From Hymenobacter siberiensis (GTDB lineage Bacteria; Bacteroidota; Bacteroidia; Cytophagales; Hymenobacteraceae): DNA of 64,000 nt. The notes beneath the pieces were generated by a model. It was not told the origin of the DNA. It worked only from the letters and a program-made list of their open reading frames with translations, and ran no database searches. The position numbers and the translations under genes were made by a program. The stretch spans positions 2,232,001 through 2,296,000 of the forward strand of contig NZ_JAHLZZ010000001.1 in assembly GCF_018967845.1 (NCBI RefSeq). The letters are read 5' to 3'. Of this stretch, positions 1 to 6,680 are shown piece by piece. Within the stretch, counting starts at the first letter, position 1; the number at the start of each line of letters is the position of its first letter.

Positions 1-2
1 TG

Positions 3-170
3 AAATTGGGGTGGTGCCACCGGAGGGTGGCATTGAACGGCTTGCGTAAGGGCGGTGTCCTTGCCTTTCAGCTGTCGGCCATTCTTTTCATTCAGTTCAA
101 CGGCCTCCGACGCCCACAACCACCCCAATTTTCGCGTCGCGAAAATGTCCCCTCCTTGGTAAGGAGGGGA
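3..170. repeat. Intergenic hairpin cluster
   Basis: No gene is visible before about 180. The stretch is rich in inverted repeats. A 13-base arm at 3-15 is repeated inverted at 119-131. A perfect 9-base hairpin lies at 128-136/138-146 and a perfect 10-base hairpin at 148-157/161-170 (TCCCCTCCTT/AAGGAGGGGA). The last hairpin sits just beyond the stop of the lipoprotein gene on the minus strand and could end its transcript, but it lacks a long T-run. Confidence 0.55.
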
Positions 171-180
171 GTTGGCCGTT

Positions 181-726
181 CTATCGGCGCACTGCCAGGC
201 GCGCTACGGCCAGGCGGCCCAGCTCGGGGGCAATGCGCTCGCGCGAGTAGCTTTTCACGCGGCGCGGCATGCTGATAACCAGGGTGCGGGTGGGCAGCTG
301 CACGTAGAGGTCGCCGTGGCTGTCATCATAATAGGCTTCGTGGCCCAGGCCGCTGACGGGCGAAATGCTCCGTTTCAAATCGTTGCCGGCCTGCGCAATC
401 TGGAAGGCGGCGGCTGGGCGGAACGATACCATTACCACGGCATCGGGGCTGGCGGGCTGGTCGGCTTCCACGAAGCGGCAGGCGTCGCCTTGGGCCTGCT
501 GCTGCACCGGGCGGCCCGTGAGGCTGGCCACCTCGCCGGGCGTGAGCAGGCCGCAGGCCTCGGTAGGCAGCGTGGCGGTGGTATCCGTTTGCACGGTGGT
601 GGAGAGGCCGTTGCCGCCGCTGGCCTGCTCTAGCGGGGCCTGGCCGCTGCACGCGCCCAGCAGCACCGTGGCGGCCAGTGCCAACAACCGGCCGGCGGGC
701 CCGATGGAATGAATAGAAATTCGCAT
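181..726 (-). CDS. Predicted lipoprotein of unknown function
   Basis: This is a 181-residue protein starting at an ATG. Residues 1-26 form a lipoprotein signal peptide with the lipobox LGAC (Cys26), so it should be anchored in the cell envelope. The mature part begins with a Ser/Thr-rich linker. It then has a short motif, ACGLLTPGEVASLTG, with one further Cys (CRF) about 25 residues later, which could form a disulfide. That motif resembles small lipoproteins of the DUF3558 type, but the resemblance is loose and no function can be given. It stands alone: the next minus-strand gene upstream ends about 70 bases away and no shared promoter is visible. Confidence 0.8.
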   Translation of the reverse strand: MRISIHSIGPAGRLLALAATVLLGACSGQAPLEQASGGNGLSTTVQTDTTATLPTEACGLLTPGEVASLTGRPVQQQAQGDACRFVEADQPASPDAVVMVSFRPAAAFQIAQAGNDLKRSISPVSGLGHEAYYDDSHGDLYVQLPTRTLVISMPRRVKSYSRERIAPELGRLAVARLAVRR

Positions 727-798
727 AAAACGAGCGGTAAAAGTCAGTTACGTGAAATACCGTCTACGTTGGCAGGCCGAAAAAAGGCCACGCCGGGG

Positions 799-1665
799 CT
801 ACAGCGTGAGGGTGAGCCCGGCCGTCCAGATGGACAGGGCCCGCGAGTCCACATCATCGGCGGGCAGGTTCACGGGTACCACGTAGCGCCAGCCGGCCGA
901 CACGGCCAGCTTGCCCACGGTGTAAGTCACAGGCACACCAAACTCGTAATCGACGATGCCGAACCGGCGCACGTTGCGGTTTTTGGCGGCGGCGGAAGCC
1001 GGGCCGTTGCGCTTGTTCAGGGCCGCTTCGGTGAAGGACTGCGTACCGGCCGCGATGCTCACCACCGGCTCGACGCTGAAATAGTCGTGCTGGCCAAAGC
1101 CGCGCTTGGTTTCGAAGGAGCGGGAGTTTTCCAGCACCAGAAAGCCGTCGCCCTTGGCGGTGCTTTTGCCGAAGAGGTAGGTGGCGCTCAGCCGCGAGTA
1201 AAACGCGCCCCAATCCTGCCCTAGTCCGGCATCGAAGGCATTGTTCACGCCCGATTTCACCAGCTCGCTGCCCGTGGGGAAGAAGAACCGCGAATAGCTG
1301 AGCGATACATCCAGGGTTTTGCCCAGGTCGTGGTCCCAGCCCACGGTCAGGTCGGTTTCGTCGAGGGCAGTGGCGGTATTCAGCAGGTTATACAGTTCTA
1401 CCGAGCCGTACAGGCCGTTTTTGGCCGAATAGGTGAGCATGGCGGCCGTGTAGGGAAAGGCAACTGCCTGCGAGCGCCCGAAGTACGTGGAGTTGCTGCC
1501 GTAGCTGAGTGCCGCGCTCAGTGAGCGGCGCGGCGCATCGGTGGTGTCGGCGGGGGCCGGGGCAGGAAAATGCAAGGCAGCCTGCGCCGCCAGCGGGCCA
1601 GCGGCCAGCAAAGCGGCGGCGGCGAATGAGCGAAAAAAAGAACCCAAGGAGAAAAGCAGAAGCAA
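799..1665 (-). CDS. Predicted outer-membrane beta-barrel protein
   Basis: This is a 288-residue secreted protein. A hydrophobic signal peptide (about residues 1-29, ending AAQA) is followed by alternating aromatic and polar stretches such as LSAALSYGSNSTYFGR and VSLSYSRFFFPTG. The last residues, WTAGLTLTL, form a typical terminal beta-strand. This is the pattern of a 10-12 strand transporter-like or OmpW-like barrel; no exact family is recognised. The start is a TTG at 1665, because no ATG precedes the signal peptide in frame. A terminator at 1691-1722 separates it from the His-rich peptide genes upstream, so it probably has its own promoter. Confidence 0.75.
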   Translation of the reverse strand: MLLLFSLGSFFRSFAAAALLAAGPLAAQAALHFPAPAPADTTDAPRRSLSAALSYGSNSTYFGRSQAVAFPYTAAMLTYSAKNGLYGSVELYNLLNTATALDETDLTVGWDHDLGKTLDVSLSYSRFFFPTGSELVKSGVNNAFDAGLGQDWGAFYSRLSATYLFGKSTAKGDGFLVLENSRSFETKRGFGQHDYFSVEPVVSIAAGTQSFTEAALNKRNGPASAAAKNRNVRRFGIVDYEFGVPVTYTVGKLAVSAGWRYVVPVNLPADDVDSRALSIWTAGLTLTL

Positions 1666-1690
1666 GTGAAAGCGGGAAGATAAATAACCG

Positions 1691-1722
1691 AAAAAAGCCC
1701 CTTCGCGCAGCGAAGGGGCTTT
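1691..1722 (-). terminator. Terminator of the His-rich peptide genes
   Basis: A strong hairpin, AAGCCCCTTCGC / GCGAAGGGGCTT with a 3-base loop, is followed on the minus strand by six T's. It lies 18 bases past the stop of the 67-residue His-rich peptide and ends that transcription unit. Confidence 0.85.
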
Positions 1723-1739
1723 GGCCGTGAGGCAAAAAC

Positions 1740-1943
1740 CTAACGGGTGCCGTGCATGCCCTTGTGGTTGCCTTTGTGGTTGCCCTTGTGCATGCCCTTG
1801 TGACTTCCCTTGTGACCGCCTTGCTTGCCGTCAGCATGGGTGGGGTTTGGCGTAGCCGGGGTAGCGGGGGTGGCAGGCGTAGCCTGGGCCATAGCGGCGA
1901 AGGTGCACAGCATGGCAGCAGCGGACATCAGATACTTTTTCAT
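1740..1943 (-). CDS. Small secreted His/Lys/Gly-rich peptide (67 aa)
   Basis: The ATG at 1943 gives a 67-residue protein. Residues 1-20 (MKKYLMSAAAMLCTFAAMAQ) are a Sec signal peptide. Next comes an ATP/ATP/ATP linker, and then the mature tail repeats H-K-G with Ser, Met or Asn between (GGHKGSHKGMHKG and on), ending MHGTR. It therefore carries about seven evenly spaced His residues in the periplasm or outside the cell, a composition typical of metal-binding peptides; metal binding is inferred. Its signal peptide is nearly identical to that of the 46-residue gene 74 bases upstream, but the tail is different. Both are probably read from the promoter at 2189-2227, and the gene ends at the terminator at 1691-1722. 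Confidence 0.8.
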   Translation of the reverse strand: MKKYLMSAAAMLCTFAAMAQATPATPATPATPNPTHADGKQGGHKGSHKGMHKGNHKGNHKGMHGTR

Positions 1944-2017
1944 GGGAATCAAAAAAATGAATGGGAAGAAATGGGCAATGAGCTGGCCGGGCGTTGCAGC
2001 GCCCGCCGGGTTTTGGC

Positions 2018-2158
2018 TTACTTGGTTTTGTGGCCGCCGTGGTGGCCGTGGTGCCCGCCATGATGGCCGCCGTGGTGGCCACCGGTGTGAGGGGTAGCTT
2101 GGGCCAGGGCAGCAAACGTGCACAGCATGGCAACGGCGGAAAGCATCAGCTTTTTCAT
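2018..2158 (-). CDS. Small secreted His/Gly-rich peptide (46 aa)
   Basis: The ATG at 2158 gives a 46-residue product. The signal peptide is MKKLMLSAVAMLCTFAALAQ. The mature tail is only about 26 residues and consists mostly of HHGG repeats (11 His), ending GGHKTK. Such a tail can bind Ni, Cu or Zn; the metal is not known from sequence. The signal peptide matches that of the downstream 67-residue gene in most positions, so the two are recent paralogues whose tails were rebuilt separately. The promoter lies 31 bases upstream, giving a leader of about 25 bases and fixing the start. The gene lies between the kinase gene and the second peptide. Confidence 0.8.
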   Translation of the reverse strand: MKKLMLSAVAMLCTFAALAQATPHTGGHHGGHHGGHHGHHGGHKTK

Positions 2159-2188
2159 GGGGAAATGGGTTTGGGGTTGATGATGGCT

Positions 2189-2227
2189 CAAACCTACTTT
2201 TCCAACATGATGCGAACATGATAAGCT
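2189..2227 (-). promoter_or_regulatory. Promoter with direct-repeat operator (copy 1)
   Basis: Read on the minus strand, the -7 box TAGGTTTG (2189-2196) fits the Bacteroidota consensus TAnnTTTG. Upstream lies the direct repeat ATCATG-TTCGC-ATCATG (plus-strand CATGAT at 2206-2211 and 2217-2222), an 11-base period suited to an OmpR/PhoB-type dimer, covering the -33 region. The site begins at the base after the kinase stop codon. The same block with the same spacing occurs at 4799-4837. Confidence 0.8.
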
Positions 2228-3571
2228 CTATAACGGCTCGGCCAGGCCCGGAGCCGGGGCCGGGAAACCGAGCAAAAACGACGTGCCCAGCCCCTCAATT
2301 GAATTGACTTCGAGGCTGATGCCGTGCAGGTCGGCAATGGTGCGGGCAATGCTCAGGCCCAGGCCGTAGCTGTCGGGGTCGGCCGTGGCCCCCTTGTCGA
2401 AGCGCAGAAACAGGCGCGGCAGCTGCTCGCGGGCAATGCCCACGCCGGTGTCGCGCACTTCGAGCACGTAGCCACCGCCGGGCGTGGGCCGGCCCCGCAC
2501 GTCGATGCGCCCCCCGGCTCGGTTGTACTTGATGGCGTTGCTCACCAGGTTGTAGAGCAGCGTGAAGAGCAGGCTGCGGTTGCCGTGCAGCACGGTGAAA
2601 TCGGGCGTCAGGTCCTGGTGCAGGGTCAGGCCGAGCACGGCCAGGCGGTCCTGCACTTCGTCGCATACTTCGGCCACCAGCGGAGCCAGCGGCACGGTTT
2701 CGGCGCGGGCAAACTGGTCGTTCTCAATCTTCGAAATCATCAGCAGCGACCTGATGATGGTGCGCAGGCGGTGCACCGTGCGCTGCGAATCCACCACGCG
2801 CAGCTGGTTTTCATCGGATAGCGACTCATCGGCCAGCATGTTGTCGAAGCGGTACTGCAGGGCGGCCAGAGGCGTGAGCAGCTCGTGCGAGGCATCCGCG
2901 ATAAACTTGCGCTCCTTCGTGAACGAGGCTTGGATGGTGGTCATCATCTCGCGCAGGCTCTCGTCGAGGTAGCGAAAGTCGTCGGTGCTGGTTTTAATGG
3001 GCGCGAAGTTGAACGCGGCGGGGTGGTGGGCATTTTTGAGTCGCTGCCGGATAATGGTGTAGAACGGCTCCAGCAGATAGCGGAAGAAGGCCACATCGGC
3101 CAGCGTGGTCAGGGCCACGGCCACCAGCAGCATGTACAGCGCGTAGTGGCGGAAGTTGCGCTCCGTTTCGCCAATGCTGCCCGTGCTGCGCCCTATTTCG
3201 AGTAGGTAGTTCTGGCCATCCTGGGCGAAGGCGTAGCTCAGCACCCGGTACTCCACAATTTCATCCTCCACGGCCCGCTTCGAGTCCTCAATCTCGTTGA
3301 TGCCCGGCCCGGGCGGAATAGCCTCCAGCGAAATAAACTCCTCCTTGAGTAGGTTGTAGCTGCCATAGGAAGACTGCTCGGCGGTGATGAAAGCCGAAAT
3401 GCCGTTGCGGCGCAGCAGGCGCAGCACTTTTTCCTTTTTCTGGGCCAGACGCTGGTCGGTGGCCAGCCGGGCCAGGTGGCTCATAGCCAGCGGCAGCGCC
3501 CCCGCCAGCACCAGCAGAATAACCACCCGCGACACGGCATTGAACAGGGAAAACTTGGTGCTGAGCTTCAT
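2228..3571 (-). CDS. Sensor histidine kinase
   Basis: This is a 447-residue membrane kinase. One membrane helix at about 13-32 and a second at about 142-165 enclose a periplasmic sensor of roughly 110 residues that matches no domain I recognise. A linker leads to the HisKA helix pair with the phosphoacceptor in ADASHELLTPL (His229). The ATP-binding domain has the N box (NLVSNAIKYN), G1 (DTGVGIA) and G2 (GLGLSIA). It should autophosphorylate and pass phosphate to the regulator encoded 77 bases upstream. The sensor region is not His-rich, so any metal sensing may be indirect or through the co-encoded His-rich peptides; this is inference. Confidence 0.92.
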   Translation of the reverse strand: MKLSTKFSLFNAVSRVVILLVLAGALPLAMSHLARLATDQRLAQKKEKVLRLLRRNGISAFITAEQSSYGSYNLLKEEFISLEAIPPGPGINEIEDSKRAVEDEIVEYRVLSYAFAQDGQNYLLEIGRSTGSIGETERNFRHYALYMLLVAVALTTLADVAFFRYLLEPFYTIIRQRLKNAHHPAAFNFAPIKTSTDDFRYLDESLREMMTTIQASFTKERKFIADASHELLTPLAALQYRFDNMLADESLSDENQLRVVDSQRTVHRLRTIIRSLLMISKIENDQFARAETVPLAPLVAEVCDEVQDRLAVLGLTLHQDLTPDFTVLHGNRSLLFTLLYNLVSNAIKYNRAGGRIDVRGRPTPGGGYVLEVRDTGVGIAREQLPRLFLRFDKGATADPDSYGLGLSIARTIADLHGISLEVNSIEGLGTSFLLGFPAPAPGLAEPL

Positions 3572-3648
3572 GGGGGGTAGGAGGGTGGCGGGTATGAGGG
3601 TAGGACGTTCTTTAATTGGTCAGGCACCAGGCACCAACAACCAGAATC

Positions 3649-4323
3649 CTACACCCGCACCCGGTACCCGATGCCGCGCACGGTTTCGAGCCAGTCCACG
3701 TCGGCGTGCAGGCCCAGCTTCTTGCGTAGGTTTTTGATGTGGGCATCAATGTAGTTCGAATCGAAGCCCGACTCGGGCAGGTTGCCCCAGATGTGCTCGG
3801 TGAGCTGCAGGCGGGTCATTACCCGGTTTTTGTGCAGCACGAGGTAGCTCAATACGTCGAACTCCTTCACCGATAAGCTCACCTCCTGCCCGCCAAACAG
3901 CAGCCGGCGGGCCTGCAAATCGAGCTCAAACGCGCCCACCGCCGCCAGCGGCTTGTGCAGCCCGAAGCGCCGCCGCGTGATGGCGTGCATGCGGGCCAGC
4001 AGCTCGGGCAGCGAAAAGGGCTTGGCCAGGTAGTCGTCGGCGCCCAGCTCCAGGCCACTGATGCGGTCTTCCACGGCCCCGCGGGCGGTGAGGATGATGA
4101 CGGCCGCCGCGAGCTCCTGCTGCTTGGCCTCGGCCAGCAGGGCCAGGCCGTCGCCGTCGGGTAGGCCCAGGTCGAGCAGCACAAAATCGAAGGGCGTATC
4201 GGCCAGCTGGGCGCGGGCCTCGCGGGCGGTGCGGGCCACCGTGCAGGCAAAGCCCTGCTGATAGAGAAAAATGCCCAGCTCGCGGGCCAGGGTGCGTTCG
4301 TCTTCGACGATGAGAACGGTCAT
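3649..4323 (-). CDS. OmpR-family response regulator
   Basis: This is a 224-residue two-domain regulator. The receiver domain (1-118) has the acidic pocket (Glu7, Asp8), the phosphoacceptor Asp51 in LLDLGLPDGDG, Thr79 and Lys101 (KPF). The C-terminal winged-helix domain (about 128-224) ends with the usual NYIDAHIKNLRKKL and VRGIGYRVRV segments. This class binds direct repeats spaced about 11 bases, exactly the pattern at the promoters on both sides of this gene, so it is the likely activator of both. It starts 21 bases after the 107-residue His/Pro-rich gene and precedes the kinase in the same direction. Confidence 0.93.
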   Translation of the reverse strand: MTVLIVEDERTLARELGIFLYQQGFACTVARTAREARAQLADTPFDFVLLDLGLPDGDGLALLAEAKQQELAAAVIILTARGAVEDRISGLELGADDYLAKPFSLPELLARMHAITRRRFGLHKPLAAVGAFELDLQARRLLFGGQEVSLSVKEFDVLSYLVLHKNRVMTRLQLTEHIWGNLPESGFDSNYIDAHIKNLRKKLGLHADVDWLETVRGIGYRVRV

Positions 4324-4344
4324 GCGGCGCTTGGGGGGAGCTAA

Positions 4345-4668
4345 TTAATGACGGCGGCCGTGGCCGTGGCTCGGACCCGGGCCGTGGGCGTGGTGGGCTG
4401 CCCGGCCCGCCCGGCGGCCGTGGTTGGGTTGGTTCGGGCCGTTGGGGTGGTCGGTGGGCAGGCCGTCGTCGCCCACGCGTTGGGGCTTGGGCTGGTGGCC
4501 GCTAAGCGGCACGGCCTTCACCGGCGGCTCGGGAGCTGGCGCGGGTGTGGGTACCGGCCCGGTTTGCGCCGGCTGCACAGGCAAGCCGCCCCACAGCGGA
4601 CGCGCCGCCGCCGCTTGCGCACCCGACAGCAACCCCAGGCTCAGTATAAAAAAAAGTGTGCGTTTCAT
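4345..4668 (-). CDS. Secreted Pro/His-rich protein (107 aa)
   Basis: The ATG at 4668 gives a signal peptide (MKRTLFFILSLGLLSGAQA) followed by a disordered Pro-rich segment (TPAPAPEPPV). The tail is rich in His, Gly and Asn, ending AHHAHGPGPSHGHGRRH. It lacks the fixed repeats of the two smaller peptides but shares export and His enrichment. It is the first gene of the proposed unit: a promoter identical in design to copy 1 lies about 130 bases upstream, and the regulator gene follows after 21 bases. The likely role is a periplasmic or surface metal-binding protein, inferred from composition only. Confidence 0.78.
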   Translation of the reverse strand: MKRTLFFILSLGLLSGAQAAAARPLWGGLPVQPAQTGPVPTPAPAPEPPVKAVPLSGHQPKPQRVGDDGLPTDHPNGPNQPNHGRRAGRAAHHAHGPGPSHGHGRRH

Positions 4669-4798
4669 AGCAAATGCAGTAAGACAGGAAAAGCAGGCGT
4701 GCCGTATGCCTGAGCAAATTACAGCGGCCAGCACCGTGCCAACCCGGCAAGCGGCAGAAGCCTGGCGATAAATGGAGGCACCCGGCAGTAGCAACCGC

Positions 4799-4837
4799 CA
4801 AACCTACTACCCGGGCATGATGCGAACATGATAAGCT
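4799..4837 (-). promoter_or_regulatory. Promoter with direct-repeat operator (copy 2)
   Basis: The minus-strand -7 box TAGGTTTG (4799-4806) is preceded by ATCATG-TTCGC-ATCATG (plus-strand CATGAT at 4816-4821 and 4827-4832). Twenty-two bases of operator plus eight around the -7 box match copy 1 at the same spacing, while the seven bases between differ. It should drive the 107-residue gene, the regulator and the kinase, with a leader of about 125 bases. Confidence 0.8.
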
Positions 4838-4844
4838 AATAGAA

Positions 4845-4881
4845 AAAGCCCCGCCTCTACACACGGTAGGAGCGGGGCTTT
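4845..4881. terminator. Terminator after the T9SS cargo gene
   Basis: A hairpin with arms AAAGCCCCGC / GCGGGGCTTT is flanked by an A-run on the left, so on the minus strand it ends in T's. It lies between the stop of the 417-residue gene and the promoter at 4799-4837, isolating the His-rich module from upstream transcription. Confidence 0.8.
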
Positions 4882-4926
4882 CGGATAAGTGCGGACCAGA
4901 GGCGTGGCAATGGCCCACGGCCGGCG

Positions 4927-6180
4927 TTACTCGCGCATCAGGCGCTGGGTGTGGTGGCCGGTCGCGCCGCTCAGCTCCAGAAAGAAGGGACCTTTGGGCA
5001 GGCTGGTGATGTCGAGGTGGTCATTGTCAGTGGCTTTGCCGCTGAGCAGGGTCTGGCCCAGGGCATTGAAAATACGGTACTGCACTGCCCCCACACCGGC
5101 GGGCATGATGAGCTGGTTCGCGCTGGGGTTGGGGTAGAACGCTACTTTGGTGCTGGCTTCGGTTTGCACGGCCACCACCGGCGAGAAGCTGAAGGTGCCA
5201 TCGGTGTCTACCTGCCGCAGGCGGTAGTAGGAGGTGCCGGCGAGCGGGCGGCTATCCACAAAGGAGTAGTTGTGCGCCATGGTGGTGCTGCCCTGGCCTT
5301 TTACCGTGCCCCGCGTCTCGAACGCTTCGCCCGTAGCGCTGCGCTGAATTTCGAAACGGTCGCTGTTTTTTTCGGTAGCCGTGGCCCAGGTCAGGCTCAC
5401 GCCGCCTGCTTTGGCCGTGGCATCGAAGCGGGTGAGTTCGACGGGTAGGGGGGAGCCTGAAGAAATTGTGACGTTGTCAACTACAAGGATATTCCTTCTC
5501 GAAGTATTGATGGTGATTGAAAAGCCCACGCCCGTCCGTACAGTAAAGTTGGGAAGGTTGATAGTAACGCTAGAGAGACCATTAGCCAGCGGTACAAGGA
5601 CCAGCTGATTTGTTGTCCCGTCCGTAATAATGTCTGCCACATCCGTTCCAGCAGCACCCGGAAGATATGTGGCGCCATTGCCACTATTTACTGGAGGAGC
5701 AAGCGTCAAAATGGTGGAAGTTGTTGTTGGCAACGATATGCTATTGCGAGTCAGATCTACCGTAATAGAACTGTTATTTCCAAATCCATCCGTGTAAGCC
5801 GAACCACCGCTACCGTTCTGAAGGCTGCCGACGAAAAAAGTGATTTTATTATTCGAAGAATTTGCCTGAAAAAGCTGACTATCAAACGTCAGCGTTGTAG
5901 AGGAGCCAGTAAGACCGTTACCTCCATTTATTACGCCGTAGGTTCCGAAAGTTCCAACTACTGTAGGTGAGGTACTGCTAAAGTAACTACCATTCGCGCT
6001 TGCAGAAAAGCCTAGCTCGCTTCCTGTTGCTGGACTTGTGAATGCTGCATTAAAAGTTTGAGATTTGGAACTGACTTGAGCGTTTGCGCCAAACGAAATA
6101 GTTAGTAAGCTTAATGCGCAGAGAAAGATAGATTTCCGCTGGTTGCGGATTGCAGTTGCAAAAGGTAAAAAACTGTTCAT
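4927..6180 (-). CDS. T9SS-secreted surface protein
   Basis: This is a 417-residue protein with a signal peptide (to about residue 35, ANAQ). A Ser/Thr/Asn-rich beta region follows, then a fibronectin-type segment beginning LPVELTRFDATAKAGGVSLTWATATE, common in Bacteroidota cell-surface proteins. The last ~75 residues form a type IX secretion C-terminal domain (FYPNPSANQL, LGQTLLSG, LPKGPFFLEL), so the protein should cross the outer membrane and be released or attached. The N-terminal two thirds match no enzyme I recognise. Base composition of the 5' half is less GC-rich than its neighbours. A weak -7 candidate (TAAGTTTA) lies about 25 bases upstream. Confidence 0.85.
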   Translation of the reverse strand: MNSFLPFATAIRNQRKSIFLCALSLLTISFGANAQVSSKSQTFNAAFTSPATGSELGFSASANGSYFSSTSPTVVGTFGTYGVINGGNGLTGSSTTLTFDSQLFQANSSNNKITFFVGSLQNGSGGSAYTDGFGNNSSITVDLTRNSISLPTTTSTILTLAPPVNSGNGATYLPGAAGTDVADIITDGTTNQLVLVPLANGLSSVTINLPNFTVRTGVGFSITINTSRRNILVVDNVTISSGSPLPVELTRFDATAKAGGVSLTWATATEKNSDRFEIQRSATGEAFETRGTVKGQGSTTMAHNYSFVDSRPLAGTSYYRLRQVDTDGTFSFSPVVAVQTEASTKVAFYPNPSANQLIMPAGVGAVQYRIFNALGQTLLSGKATDNDHLDITSLPKGPFFLELSGATGHHTQRLMRE

Positions 6181-6680
6181 GTGTAAAAGAATGTTTTATG
6201 AAATAAACTTAAAAGGAGAAGGGCGGACTTGAAAAAGACTGAGCAAGTGTAGTTGATGACTTGGCTTGCTACTAGCTGCAAGCATGCCACCAAATAAATC
6301 CAGTTGACGAGTGCGGCATTATTCAACTTTAACAGGGTAAAACGATGTAATATAGAGCCGAACCGCTTGTGTTTAATACTGGACGAAAGGAAAGATATGT
6401 GCAGTGATAAAATCAACGGTATTTAAAAAATTGATTCACAGATGCTTAATTTAGAAATAAGTTCGAAAGGTCAATACATTCTTTTTTGTTAAAACCTGCT
6501 GAGCAGGAGTTGATTAAGTGTGGATGTGGGAAAAAAACAGGTGGAAAGAGTACCCCGACTGCTATAGGCTTTCAAGATATAATGCTATTTTGCATAAATG
6601 TTCAGCTGCTATTTAGCCGGCTTGTACGGGCTTAATGTAGTTGCCGGGTTTACATGGAGAGGTAGGGCGGGGGCGCAATC
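6181..6680. other. AT-rich intergenic region
   Basis: About 500 bases between divergent genes are clearly richer in A and T than the surroundings. No convincing gene or RNA is seen. A small palindrome, CCTGC-TGA-GCAGG, lies at 6495-6507. The promoters of both flanking genes must lie here, but no perfect TAnnTTTG box stands out. Confidence 0.5.

Noticed and set aside
6177..6416. Possible 79-residue gene in the AT-rich gap
   Set aside because: It overlaps the expected promoter region of the T9SS cargo gene, starts inside that gene, and is hydrophobic low-complexity sequence without motif.
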